64,000 bases of DNA from the NCBI RefSeq assembly GCF_024362785.1, contig NZ_CP093301.1, positions 4,216,001 to 4,280,000 on the forward strand. Reading direction: 5' to 3'. This stretch comes from Evansella sp. LMS18. GTDB lineage: Bacteria; Bacillota; Bacilli; Bacillales; Salisediminibacteriaceae. Position 1 is the stretch's first letter. Each line of letters starts with the position of its first letter. This document shows, piece after piece, positions 7,611-15,707 of this stretch. The notes beneath the pieces are model-generated. The model was given only the letters and a program-made list of their open reading frames with translations, was not told the origin of the DNA and ran no database searches. Position numbers and translations under genes: made by a program.

Positions 7611-8390
7611 ATGATGGATATAAATTTGCAACAAAAAGTTGTGCTGGTGACAGGGGCAAGCCGTGGGATTGGGGCTGCTATTGCAACGGGTTTTGCAAAA
7701 CAGGGAGCCGTAGTCATCATTAATTACTTGAAGAGTAAGGAAAAAGCGGAACAACATGCTGCTTACTTAATGGATACGTATAATATTGAAGCGATGGTTG
7801 TCCAGGGAGATGTAACGAACGAATCTGATGTGAAAGCGATGGTATCTGAAATTATTGCTGAATTTGACACGATTGACATAGCAGTCAATAACGCCTTACA
7901 TGGTTACACGTTTGATCCTGACAGGCGCAAGCTCGCCTGGGAGCTTGATTGGGAAGATTATCAATACCAGATAGATGGAGCTTTAAAAGGGACTTACAAT
8001 GTGTCTAAACACGTCATACCGTTTATGAAGGAAAGGAAGACAGGCAGGATCATCAATATGATCAGTAACTTAGTTTACCGGCCGGTCGTTCCTTATCATG
8101 ATTATAATACAGCGAAAGGTGCTGTCCTTGCATACTCCCAGAACATGGCAGCCGACCTTGGATCTTTCGGAATAACAGTTAATTGTGTTGCTCCCGGCCT
8201 AGTATACCCAACAGATGCAAGCCGAACGACAAAAGAGGAAGTGAAGGAGCTTATTATAAACGAAACGCCCTTGCACCGAATCGCTAAACCAGAAGACGTC
8301 GTTGGAAGTGTGTTGTTTTTTGCGAGCGGATGGTCAGGCTTTATAACCGGACAATGTATCGTCGTCGATGGAGGCTTTGTAATGAAATAA
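7611..8390 (+). CDS. Short-chain dehydrogenase/reductase closing the thiamine-regulated operon
   Basis: 259-residue classical SDR: NAD(P)-binding TGASRGIG (14-21), VNNA (92-95, with Leu-His in place of the usual Gly), catalytic Tyr165 and Lys169 (YNTAK) and a probable Ser152. ARG-type basic residues after the first strand are not evident, so NADP versus NAD is undecided. Ribosome site AAGGTGAT precedes two ATGs at 7611 and 7614; the gene starts 6 bp after the binding-protein stop. General annotation would be 3-oxoacyl-ACP reductase, but in this operon reduction of the aldehyde made by the LuxC-like enzyme to an alcohol is plausible (inference). Confidence 0.88.
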   Translation: MMDINLQQKVVLVTGASRGIGAAIATGFAKQGAVVIINYLKSKEKAEQHAAYLMDTYNIEAMVVQGDVTNESDVKAMVSEIIAEFDTIDIAVNNALHGYTFDPDRRKLAWELDWEDYQYQIDGALKGTYNVSKHVIPFMKERKTGRIINMISNLVYRPVVPYHDYNTAKGAVLAYSQNMAADLGSFGITVNCVAPGLVYPTDASRTTKEEVKELIINETPLHRIAKPEDVVGSVLFFASGWSGFITGQCIVVDGGFVMK

Positions 8391-8485
8391 CGGGACAAGG
8401 GGACGGATCCCTTGGTTTGTGAGTGAGTGGGACAATGACCCTGTCCCTCCGTCCCCCGACAAGTGCCTGTCACCACCCGGAATTT
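8391..8485. repeat. Composite GGGACAG / GTGCCTGTCACC dispersed repeat
   Basis: GGGACAAGGGGACGGATCCC is followed by GTGGGACAATGACCCTGTCCC and TCCGTCCCCCGACAAGTGCC, then TGTCACCACCCGGAATTTGTCG. The last part matches the element at 1691-1708, and a reverse-orientation copy lies near 28370. The element runs into the start of the Nudix gene. Confidence 0.65.
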
Positions 8486-8992
8486 GTCGAACTGTGTCAT
8501 GGGGCGAGGTGGGCGGTTAGAGCGGTTATCATTAGCGGCGGGAAAATTCTCATGCTACATACTAATAAAGGAGATTATAAGTTTCCAGGGGGAGGGGCTG
8601 AGAAAGGGGAGACACATGCAGCATGTCTAACCCGTGAAGTTGCAGAAGAAACAGGATATTTAAATGCTGCCGCCGGAGAGAAGGCAGGGGTTGTAATTGA
8701 ACGAAAGCTCGACGAATTTAAAACTGACACTGTTTTTCAGATGACTTCCCATTACTATTTTTGTGAAGTACCAGGGGAGAGGAGCCAGCAAAAACTGGTC
8801 GGTTATGAAGCTGAACAGGAATTCACCCCTGTATGGATATCAATCGAGGAAGCCATCAGGCAAAACGAAGCGGCCGCTAAGGAGCCAGGGCACAACGGCT
8901 GGATCCAGCGGGAAACCTTTGTAATGAAGGAGCTTCTGAATTTTGCTAGAGAAGAAAAAGGGGACAGGGCCGTTAACCCAGAGGGACAGTGA
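8423..8992 (+). CDS. Nudix hydrolase with repeat-derived ends
   Basis: 189 residues by the longest frame. The Nudix box is complete (GGGAEKGETHAACLTREVAE then ETGY, residues about 57-79), so it should hydrolyse a nucleoside diphosphate linked to another moiety; the substrate is not evident. The first 20 or so codons lie entirely in the dispersed repeat at 8391-8485 (possible GTG 8423 or ATG 8435) and the last codons (GDRAVNPEGQ) in another repeat at 8958-9000. There is no good ribosome-binding site. The conserved part begins near residue 22 (VELCHGARWAVRA). It may be an active gene with replaced ends or a slightly truncated one. Confidence 0.7.
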   Translation: MSGTMTLSLRPPTSACHHPEFVELCHGARWAVRAVIISGGKILMLHTNKGDYKFPGGGAEKGETHAACLTREVAEETGYLNAAAGEKAGVVIERKLDEFKTDTVFQMTSHYYFCEVPGERSQQKLVGYEAEQEFTPVWISIEEAIRQNEAAAKEPGHNGWIQRETFVMKELLNFAREEKGDRAVNPEGQ

Positions 8993-9000
8993 ACCTGTTA
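8958..9000. repeat. GGGACAG-type dispersed element
   Basis: GGGGACAGGGCCGTTAACCC is followed by AGAGGGACAGTGAACCTGTT. It overlaps the 3' end of the Nudix gene and supplies its stop codon. Confidence 0.55.
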
Positions 9001-9099
9001 CTGTGCTCCTAAAAATATTTTTTTGACCAGGCAATCTTCTCAATTATCCGCATATATTAGCTTTTGTGTGAACCAGTTAACAAACGAAGGGCAGGGCTA

Positions 9100-9240
9100 A
9101 TGATGGAGAATAAGAAACAGTTGTCTATACTTAAGGAAGAATTTAACGGGAGCGGCAACGGTTATAAAATTATTAATGAAGAAATAAAGGACCAGCCGGA
9201 AAACATATGGGCGGTATGCACTCCTGTAAAAACACAGTAA
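9100..9240 (+). CDS. Possible small protein, 46 residues
   Basis: An ATG pair at 9100/9103 follows GAAGGGCAGGGC and opens a 46-codon frame ending in TAA. The product is charged with no membrane segment (begins MMENKKQLSILKEEF, ends WAVCTPVKTQ). Codon use looks natural and the intact frame sits in an otherwise empty 450-bp gap, upstream of a terminator at 9342. I do not recognise it; it could be a degraded fragment. Confidence 0.4.
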   Translation: MMENKKQLSILKEEFNGSGNGYKIINEEIKDQPENIWAVCTPVKTQ

Positions 9241-9341
9241 ATTTCAATCACAAATATTACGGCCAGCATATAGCCAAGCACCAAGATTCGGCAACATATT
9301 TGAGTGAATAAGGCGGGACAATTAGGCATGAAAAGGGTGAA

Positions 9342-9372
9342 GCCTTACCGGATAGACGGTAAGGCCTCTTCT
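9342..9372 (+). terminator. Rho-independent terminator
   Basis: GCCTTACCG, 6-base loop, CGGTAAGGC, then CTCTTCTTTT. It follows the small frame at 9100 and faces the end of the minus-strand CPBP gene. Confidence 0.7.
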
Positions 9373-9447
9373 TTTGCAAGAAGGACAGGAGGACAATCCT
9401 TGTGTCCTCAGACCATTTTCAGCTAGTGCAGCCTGTCCCTCTGTCCC
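9373..9447. repeat. GGGACAG-type dispersed element
   Basis: AGAAGGACAGGAGGACAATC is followed within 50 bases by GCAGCCTGTCCCTCTGTCCC, making an imperfect inverted pair of the repeat seen at 2061, 8391 and 8958. It abuts the stop codon of the CPBP protease gene. Confidence 0.6.
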
Positions 9448-10317
9448 TTATAACGGCAGCACAGCAACGATAAACCCTATGGTTGAAACGGCATTACACA
9501 GACAGTGAAAAAGAATCGCTATGAATATGTTTTTCTTTTTCCATGCTAAATAATAAGCGGGGAAAAAGGCGATAATCCTGAACAAATTACTAAATGGAAG
9601 CCAGAAGTGGTACAAAGAAAATAATACCGTCACGATAAACGGGGTGTAATTCCCAAATCTGCTCAATTTTGACGTGAGGTAACCTCGGAAAAACAACTCT
9701 TCCACGATTGGACCGACAAAGACATTCAAAATAAAGAACATTACACAAGTAAACAGCAAAATGTTCCTCGAATAGTTTTGCAGATAATCAATATTCGTCC
9801 AGTCAAAATACGGAGGCAAGACATTAAACAGCCGATCAGAAACTGGTGCAAACAGCATATCTTCTAACGGGGCAATGGTGACACTCATAATACCGGCGAA
9901 TCCAAAAAGGAAAGCAGCATAGACGAAGATCTTCCACCAGGCTAATTTCTGGTGGTTGGCGAAAGCGCTTTTCCATGAATAATTGCCATACTCTTTCTTA
10001 CTTGCCCGTGCCACCACAAAAATCTGGAAGGGGAAAAGAATGAACATAGCCAACAGAAAAAATAGTAAAATGGTGGGAATGGAGTTTCCTAATACATAAC
10101 CTGCCAAAAGGTAGACCAGCGTTAAAACGGTTGTTGGCAGAAAAATAAGGAGAAGAACCTTCCCCATACTTAAGTTATTCCCCAGCTTTTTACTTCCTAT
10201 TTTCATCTGCCGGCCACGACCATCGGTAAGTGGAAAAACGGGAGTATCCTCATTCTTCATAATTTCCTCCAGTTGGTGATGGATATTTTTTATATACTCA
10301 AATTTAGAATAATCCAA
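9448..10317 (-). CDS. CPBP family intramembrane glutamic protease
   Basis: 289 residues from TTG 10317, or 270 from ATG 10260, which has an ideal GGAGG 5 bases upstream. Several transmembrane segments carry the three CPBP/Rce1 motifs: EELFFR (Glu206, Glu207, Arg211), a histidine in SLYHFW (His237) and HCLCN (His271). Family members cleave membrane-associated substrates and in Firmicutes often act in bacteriocin immunity or stress signalling. It stands alone on the minus strand, with no bacteriocin gene visible beside it. Confidence 0.85.
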   Translation of the reverse strand: MDYSKFEYIKNIHHQLEEIMKNEDTPVFPLTDGRGRQMKIGSKKLGNNLSMGKVLLLIFLPTTVLTLVYLLAGYVLGNSIPTILLFFLLAMFILFPFQIFVVARASKKEYGNYSWKSAFANHQKLAWWKIFVYAAFLFGFAGIMSVTIAPLEDMLFAPVSDRLFNVLPPYFDWTNIDYLQNYSRNILLFTCVMFFILNVFVGPIVEELFFRGYLTSKLSRFGNYTPFIVTVLFSLYHFWLPFSNLFRIIAFFPAYYLAWKKKNIFIAILFHCLCNAVSTIGFIVAVLPL

Positions 10318-10676
10318 CTAGGTCAGTGGAAGCTGGATGAAGTGTTACAATATTATGAAAAGAAGATACTTTTGTATTAATGAAGTTGTGAACGGATAAG
10401 AGAAGCGACTTTAGTAGGAAGGAGGAACGGATAACCTGTTCGGAAAAGCTTCCAGTGACCACGCTACTTCCAGGATCTAGAATCCCCTTTCTTTTAAAGT
10501 AGGCAATGTCTATCGATTTTAAAGGAAAGTATTCAAGAGTCCGGTTTATATTAGGATTAAAATGAGTGAAGGTGGGTTTAGCGCTTTTCCTCTAGGTATG
10601 TAACTTTTGTTGAGTTTGTTGAATATGTTGGCAGAAAATAGTAAAGTATAAGTAATAACGAAAGGGGGTAAGTAAT
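10318..10676. other. Intergenic region with no recognisable gene
   Basis: About 360 bases between the divergent CPBP and HTH genes. It must hold both promoters, but I see no clear operator, hairpin or ORF with a ribosome site. AAAGGGGGT at 10661-10669 is the ribosome site of the next gene. Confidence 0.5.
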
Positions 10677-11357
10677 GTGGCAAAGGTAGAACAAGAGCAA
10701 GAGTTGTTGTGGGATACGGTTAAACTTTTAGCTGAGCAAAAAGATTTTGATAAAGCGGAAGCTGTTTTGAAAGCAGCCATTGAAAAGTCTTTACATTACA
10801 TGGATATACCCGCATCAGCTGTCGCTGATTTTCGGTTCTATATACCAGATGATAAGTTATTAACATCCCGGAAGAATTTAGAGGCAAATTTACGAAAAAA
10901 GGATGACGATCCTTTATCGGTAAATTATTATGAAAAAATTATCGAATACATTGAAATGATAAGCGAATTTACGGATCAACCTGAAAAAGCGAAAAAGAAA
11001 ATACTAGCATATATTCTTTTGAATAAATCAAGGAAACGCGCTCGCCATAAGGTGAGAAGAGCGGCATTTGCAAAAAGTCCGATACCGGTGAAGCTTATTA
11101 CGGGAAAAGGCCCAGAAAAAATATTCTACACAACAACGGAAGCTGCACAAACACTAGGTTTTAGTGATCAAACAATCCGAAGAATGTGCGAAAGCGGAAA
11201 AATAAAAGGGGCCAGCCGTTCTGAAGGCGGGCACTGGAGAATCCCTGTCGAATACTTCGCTACAACAAGAGAACAAGATAGAAAAGCAGAGAACATTTTA
11301 ACGCATCTTGATAAAAGAAACAAAGAGGCGGGGGATGCAGATGAGTTCGATCTTTAA
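10677..11357 (+). CDS. HTH antitoxin-like protein paired with a PIN toxin
   Basis: 226 residues from GTG 10677, preceded by AAAGGGGG. The C-terminal third is an excisionase/MerR-type helix-turn-helix (YTTTEAAQTLGFSDQTIRRM then CESGKIKG, about 150-195) with an RSEGGHWRIP wing. The N-terminal 130 residues are helical and charged. Its end overlaps the start of the PIN-domain gene, the layout of HTH-antitoxin/PIN-toxin operons, where the HTH protein neutralises the toxin and represses the operon. This copy is intact although the toxin is broken. A truncated paralogue lies at 28497-28933. Confidence 0.75.
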   Translation: MAKVEQEQELLWDTVKLLAEQKDFDKAEAVLKAAIEKSLHYMDIPASAVADFRFYIPDDKLLTSRKNLEANLRKKDDDPLSVNYYEKIIEYIEMISEFTDQPEKAKKKILAYILLNKSRKRARHKVRRAAFAKSPIPVKLITGKGPEKIFYTTTEAAQTLGFSDQTIRRMCESGKIKGASRSEGGHWRIPVEYFATTREQDRKAENILTHLDKRNKEAGDADEFDL

Positions 11358-11949
11358 TACAGAGCAGCATCCCCCGAGAGCATTTCTGGATACAACTGTT
11401 TTATGTGGTGCCATAAGAAAGGATGGAATTAATCGTAAAATCATACAAGCTGCTCGATTACCAGGGATTTATCAACATATTCTCTCCCGTGTCTGTTAAT
11501 TCGAATTCTTAAAGAATGCGTATAATGGTATTGGTAAAGGTGAAAAAATGATCAAATATACGCCATAGGAAGTTGATTACTTTTTAAATGATTTTGTATA
11601 CCCTGTTTTAGAGTATTATAACGAATTACCGGTCAACAGCGTTGTTGGTCGATACAGCCTCGAAACAAGACATCGTGATAACCGCCCAATAGGTGATGTT
11701 TTAGTTGAATTAACTGGATTAACCGATGAGGAAGCAGAGAAACTAGCCATAGAAAATACAACTGAAATGTCCATACCTCTAAAAAGGTTTGACCAGGAAG
11801 ATTTCCATGTATGGTCAACTGCAATCCAACAAGAATGCAACTACATAATAACAAGTAACACCCGCCGCTTCCCTGCTGCAATTGGCAGGATCGAAAGGAT
11901 TCATCCAACTGATTTTTATAGACAATTAGAGGATTACCTATATTCCTAG
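11335..11949 (+). pseudogene. PIN-domain toxin gene broken by two in-frame stops
   Basis: A single reading frame from ATG 11335 (or 11341) to TAG 11949 encodes a PIN-family ribonuclease-like protein: RAFLDTTVLCGAI with the first acidic residue at the N-terminus and ITSNTRRFP near the C-terminus. It is interrupted by TAA at 11497-11499 and TAG at 11566-11568 in the same frame, so substitutions rather than frameshifts killed it. The second copy near 28.9 kb reads CTTA where this one has TTAA, showing the ancestral codon was leucine. It overlaps the antitoxin gene. Confidence 0.8.
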
Positions 11950-12145
11950 TTTGATAGATGACTAGCCACCTTTGTTAAAAGGGGCTTTTGTTTGAGGGGA
12001 TTTGTAAAACAATATCTTTATCGACCAGGTATATTTCTCGGAAAAAACGAAAGAGCCAAGGACAGAATGCAACAAGGCTGTTCTCCCTACATTCAATTTT
12101 TCCAAAAATAGAGTAAAATTGTCTGTAAGAAAGCGGGGAATTCAT

Positions 12146-13009
12146 ATGAGTTATGAAGAATCGATGAATGAGGTTATGAAAAAAAGAAGTTCAATCAGGA
12201 CATTTGATACGAAACCTTTAACGGAACAAGATGAGGAAATCATAAAAGAATACATAAACAACGAGGACAATTTGATTGGTCCATTCGGCAATAAAGGGAA
12301 GATGGAATACGTGAAGGTCACAAAAAATGTGACTGGTAAAGGGATCAAGATTGGTACATATGGCTTCATTAAAAATCCCCAGGCATATTTGGTGGGCTTC
12401 TGTGCCAACAACAAATATTCCATTGTTGAATTCGGTCATACTTTTCATAAACTCGTCTTATTTTTGACGGCCAGGGGAATCGGAACATGCTGGATGGGCG
12501 GGACGTTCAGCAGGAAATCGTTTGAGAGTGAGCTGTCTATCAGAGACGGGGAATTCATTCCCTGTGTGACACCTGCAGGCTATCCGAAAGAGAAAAAGCG
12601 GGTATTTGACAGAGCGCTGCGGTATGCCGTAAAAGCCGACCGTAAAAAGGCATGGGATCAGCTGTTTTATGACAGGGAAATCGGCACAGCCCTAACACCG
12701 GAAAACTCAGGGCGATATAAAACACCGATTGAAATGGTACGGATCGGCCCGTCCGCATCCAATAAGCAGCCTTGGCGGGTAGTCCTTGAGGAAGACCGTA
12801 AAACATGCCATTTCTATATTGAACATACACCGAATTACAGCACTTCTTTCGGTTATGACATGCAGCTTCTGGATTTAGGCATCGCTATGTGCCAGTTTGA
12901 ATTGGCTTGCAGGGAGCTGGAGATTAACGGTAAATGGGTGATTGAAGACCCAGCCCTCAAGCTTCCAAATGAGCAGACGGAGTATATTGTGACGTGGAAA
13001 GGTGAGTGA
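12146..13009 (+). CDS. Nitroreductase-family flavoprotein (TM1586 type)
   Basis: 287 residues from ATG 12146, behind GCGGGGAATTC; the upstream TTG at 12119 lacks a ribosome site. The N-terminus (MKKRSSIRTF) is the FMN-binding start of nitroreductases, RIGPSASNKQPWRV near 200 is a second cofactor-site segment, and GTCWMGG (about 120) is typical. The two-half layout fits the TM1586-like subfamily. Function in the cell is unknown; members reduce nitro compounds or quinones with NAD(P)H. Monocistronic, with a terminator at 13036. Confidence 0.82.
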   Translation: MSYEESMNEVMKKRSSIRTFDTKPLTEQDEEIIKEYINNEDNLIGPFGNKGKMEYVKVTKNVTGKGIKIGTYGFIKNPQAYLVGFCANNKYSIVEFGHTFHKLVLFLTARGIGTCWMGGTFSRKSFESELSIRDGEFIPCVTPAGYPKEKKRVFDRALRYAVKADRKKAWDQLFYDREIGTALTPENSGRYKTPIEMVRIGPSASNKQPWRVVLEEDRKTCHFYIEHTPNYSTSFGYDMQLLDLGIAMCQFELACRELEINGKWVIEDPALKLPNEQTEYIVTWKGE

Positions 13010-13035
13010 GGATTAAAAAGGGAATTTATACAGAT

Positions 13036-13067
13036 GCAACCAATTTTTATGATTGGTTGCTTTTTTT
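13036..13067 (+). terminator. Rho-independent terminator
   Basis: GCAACCAAT, 7-base loop, ATTGGTTGC, then seven T. It ends the nitroreductase transcript. Confidence 0.85.
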
Positions 13068-13247
13068 AGGTTGGCAATTTAAATCTCTTTTCTAACTGGT
13101 TCAGCAACTATTTTTGAATCTCAAATTTGACTAACTAGTTTTTGAAATTTTTAGTAAGATTAGAATATATGACATTTCCTAACTAAATATTATCAGTTGG
13201 ACTATTAGATATTTAGAGTATGGAGGGTAAAAATAGGGGGAACACAA

Positions 13248-13862
13248 ATGAAAAAAGCAATGCTAATGACAGTTATAGCGGCGGGCATATTGGTTGGTTG
13301 TGGGGGTGAAGAGGCAGATCAGGCACGTGTGATTGAGATGCAGGAGACGATCATCAGCCTTCAGGAGGAGATTGCTGAACTAAGGGCGGCGGAACCGGAA
13401 GTGGTAGAAGTTGAAGTAGTCAGAGAGGTCGAAGTGGAAGTTTGCCCTGAGCCTGAAGAAGTTGTGGCAGAAGAAGAGCCTGTTGTTGAAAAAGCCAAGG
13501 CAGATGATGTTGAAGAAGAAGTGGAAGCTTCTGCTTCGTCTAATCGGACAGGTATAGGTGAAGAACTTGCATGGGCATATGATGTTGACTCACTGTCTCT
13601 GGAAAATACAGGCTACAACTACAACGAGATGTTAACGTGGAAAAAAGAAACAGAGGGAATGAACGAAGCCGAAAAAGCAGACTATCTAGGAATCCATGCT
13701 CTGCGTGCATTTGGAGACGAGACTCTCATTGAAGACATTAGTGAATACATCGACATCTTGCTTCCAAGACTTGAAGAACGTGTTCACTACTTTGGGCAAT
13801 ACAGTGATGAGATCTACGACTATATCCAGCATGAAGGATATGGTGAGTGCTGGGAGTGTTAA
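13248..13862 (+). CDS. Acidic lipoprotein of unknown function
   Basis: 204 residues. Lipoprotein signal with lipobox LVGC (Cys18), then a short probable coiled coil (IEMQETIISLQEEIAELRA, about 29-47), then a Val/Glu-rich low-complexity stretch (VEVEVVREVEVEV; repeated VEV/EEP units to about residue 97), then a globular C-terminal domain of about 100 residues ending in two cysteines (GECWEC). The extreme acidity suits an extracytoplasmic protein of a salt- or alkali-adapted cell. I do not recognise the C-terminal domain. Monocistronic, with a possible terminator at 13904. Confidence 0.75.
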   Translation: MKKAMLMTVIAAGILVGCGGEEADQARVIEMQETIISLQEEIAELRAAEPEVVEVEVVREVEVEVCPEPEEVVAEEEPVVEKAKADDVEEEVEASASSNRTGIGEELAWAYDVDSLSLENTGYNYNEMLTWKKETEGMNEAEKADYLGIHALRAFGDETLIEDISEYIDILLPRLEERVHYFGQYSDEIYDYIQHEGYGECWEC

Positions 13863-13903
13863 AAACTGAGCTTATGCTCGTATAATAGAAACCAAACCTA
13901 AAG

Positions 13904-13936
13904 ATAACCCATCGCCCCTGGCTTTGGGTTATTTGT
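13904..13936 (+). terminator. Probable terminator
   Basis: ATAACCCA and TGGGTTAT with a 13-base loop, followed by TTGT. The T-run is weak, so confidence is moderate. Confidence 0.5.
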
Positions 13937-14149
13937 GCTGGAAGTGAAGGACTATAAGAAAAACACTCTTTCCGAAGTAGCCAGGATGAATGTACGATGG
14001 TTACAACGTTAGGCGAGCAAATACTGGCTGTATTTTCGCCAATGGATTGAAAGAATTATAATTATGAACAAATAAATTAATTATGCAAAAGTGGGTAAAA
14101 AATCCGCTCGGTATTTTCAGAAAAGTTAGAATAAAGCGGGTAGACTAGT

Positions 14150-14165
14150 TGGCATGGAACTTGCA
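14150..14165 (+). promoter_or_regulatory. Sigma-54 (-24/-12) promoter of the NhaC-type gene
   Basis: TGGCATGGAACTTGCA matches the sigma-54 consensus TGGCA(C/T)...TTGC(A/T) with the correct 10-bp GG-to-GC spacing. It lies 68 bases before the start at 14233 and close to the activator gene at 16207. It also explains why the long upstream reading frame (TTG 14149) should not be used as the start. Confidence 0.85.
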
Positions 14166-14232
14166 ACATAAAAAAAACAGAAGCCAAAAGTTAAAGGCTG
14201 AAATGAAAAAATACGAAAGGGGAGTATTATGT

Positions 14233-15675
14233 ATGAAAGATAATACGGAAAATAACGTCAGAAAACCAACTTTAATGGTAGCAATGATTCCGATAGTCTT
14301 CATGATTGTTTCACTTTACATAGGGATCGCTGTACTTGACCTGGATGCACATATTCCATTGTTAATAAGCGGTGTCGTTGCAACTATTGTTGCCATGTGG
14401 CTCGGTTTTTCATGGAAGGAAATCGAAGTTTCCTTTCTTAACACGATCCGGCTGTCTATGCAGGCGATCATTATTCTGTTAGTAATAGGTGCCATTATCG
14501 GTTCCTGGATTGCCGGGGGAATTGTGCCTACGATGATTTTTTATGGTTTAGAATTACTGTCCCCAACGTATTTTCTTGTGAGTGCATGTGCCATCTGCTG
14601 TGTCGTAGCATTAGCATCAGGAAATGCCTGGACAGCAGCAGGTACGATAGGGATTGCAATCATGGGTATCGGCGAGGGGCTTGGCATGAATACGGCAATG
14701 GTTGCAGGGGCGGTCATTTCCGGCGTGTATTTTGGTGATAAGGTGTCTCCTTTATCTGAAACGACAAATATGGCACCAGGTATAACAGGAGCAGAGTTAT
14801 TTGAACATATTAAGCACATGATGTACACTACTGTCCCTGCGCTGGCAATCGCATTAGTTCTGTATACAGTTATTGGCCTCAGGTTTACAAATGTGCAGTC
14901 AAACATCGGCGAAGTGCAGCAGCTGCAAACTCAGTTAAACGATATTTTCCTTATCACACCATGGCTCCTTATCGCTCCTGCTGCAGTCATTGTCATGATG
15001 GCGTTCCGGATGCCTGCAATCCCAGGGCTCCTGATCGGGTCCCTGATTGGTGTAGCATTCTCTATTGGGTTCCAGGGGATGGCTGTAGGAGATGCTTTCA
15101 ACGTAATGTATTACGGGTTTGCGAGCGATATCGGCGTCAGTGTAGTAGACAACCTGTTGAATAATGGCGGGATGGAAAGCATGATGTACACAGTTGCCTT
15201 AATCTTAATCGCAATGAGCTTCGGGGGAATTCTTGAAAAAGCAGGGATACTGGAAGCGATAGTGTTAGCACTGCTGAAATTTGCTAAAAGTACTGGCAGT
15301 CTAATAGCATCTACAGTTGCAACTTGTATCGCGGCTAATATTATTGCCTGCGACCAGTATCTGGCAATCATTCTCCCGGGCCGTATGTATTCAAAAGCGT
15401 ATGAGAATAAAAATCTCCATCCGAAAAACCTTTCCAGGACGATTGAAGATGCTGGAACGATGACATCGCCTCTCGTTCCGTGGAACACTTGCGGTGCGTT
15501 CATGTTCGGGACTTTAGGTGTATCAGCATTTAGTTATGCTCCTTTTGCTTTTTTGTGTATTCTCAGTCCGATCATCGCGATCATTTATGGTTATTTAAAT
15601 TACAAGATCGAGTACTTGCCGGCCAAACCAGCAGTTGCTGAAAAAATTGCAGTAGATGACCGGTTAAACGCATAG
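14233..15675 (+). CDS. NhaC-family Na+/H+ antiporter-like transporter
   Basis: 480 residues with about 10-12 hydrophobic segments. Family signatures include FGDKVSPLSETTNMAPG (about 170-186) and a second conserved polar helix near ACDQYLAIILPG. NhaC-family members exchange Na+ for H+, but relatives exchange organic acids or amino acids. Sigma-54 control and linkage to catabolic genes suggest that substrate uptake is as likely as pH homeostasis. ATG 14233 has AAAGGGGAG 8 bases upstream. Followed by the small lipoyl-like gene after 32 bp. Confidence 0.85.
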   Translation: MKDNTENNVRKPTLMVAMIPIVFMIVSLYIGIAVLDLDAHIPLLISGVVATIVAMWLGFSWKEIEVSFLNTIRLSMQAIIILLVIGAIIGSWIAGGIVPTMIFYGLELLSPTYFLVSACAICCVVALASGNAWTAAGTIGIAIMGIGEGLGMNTAMVAGAVISGVYFGDKVSPLSETTNMAPGITGAELFEHIKHMMYTTVPALAIALVLYTVIGLRFTNVQSNIGEVQQLQTQLNDIFLITPWLLIAPAAVIVMMAFRMPAIPGLLIGSLIGVAFSIGFQGMAVGDAFNVMYYGFASDIGVSVVDNLLNNGGMESMMYTVALILIAMSFGGILEKAGILEAIVLALLKFAKSTGSLIASTVATCIAANIIACDQYLAIILPGRMYSKAYENKNLHPKNLSRTIEDAGTMTSPLVPWNTCGAFMFGTLGVSAFSYAPFAFLCILSPIIAIIYGYLNYKIEYLPAKPAVAEKIAVDDRLNA

Positions 15676-15707
15676 ATGCTGAGCCAATAGCGGAAGGGGA
15701 AAATGAA

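Noticed and set aside
8102-8500. 132-residue minus-strand ORF over the SDR end and the repeat
   Set aside because: Shadow of the SDR gene plus repeat sequence.
14149-14232. Longer start of the NhaC-like gene
   Set aside because: The extension begins within the sigma-54 promoter, while ATG 14233 has an ideal ribosome site.
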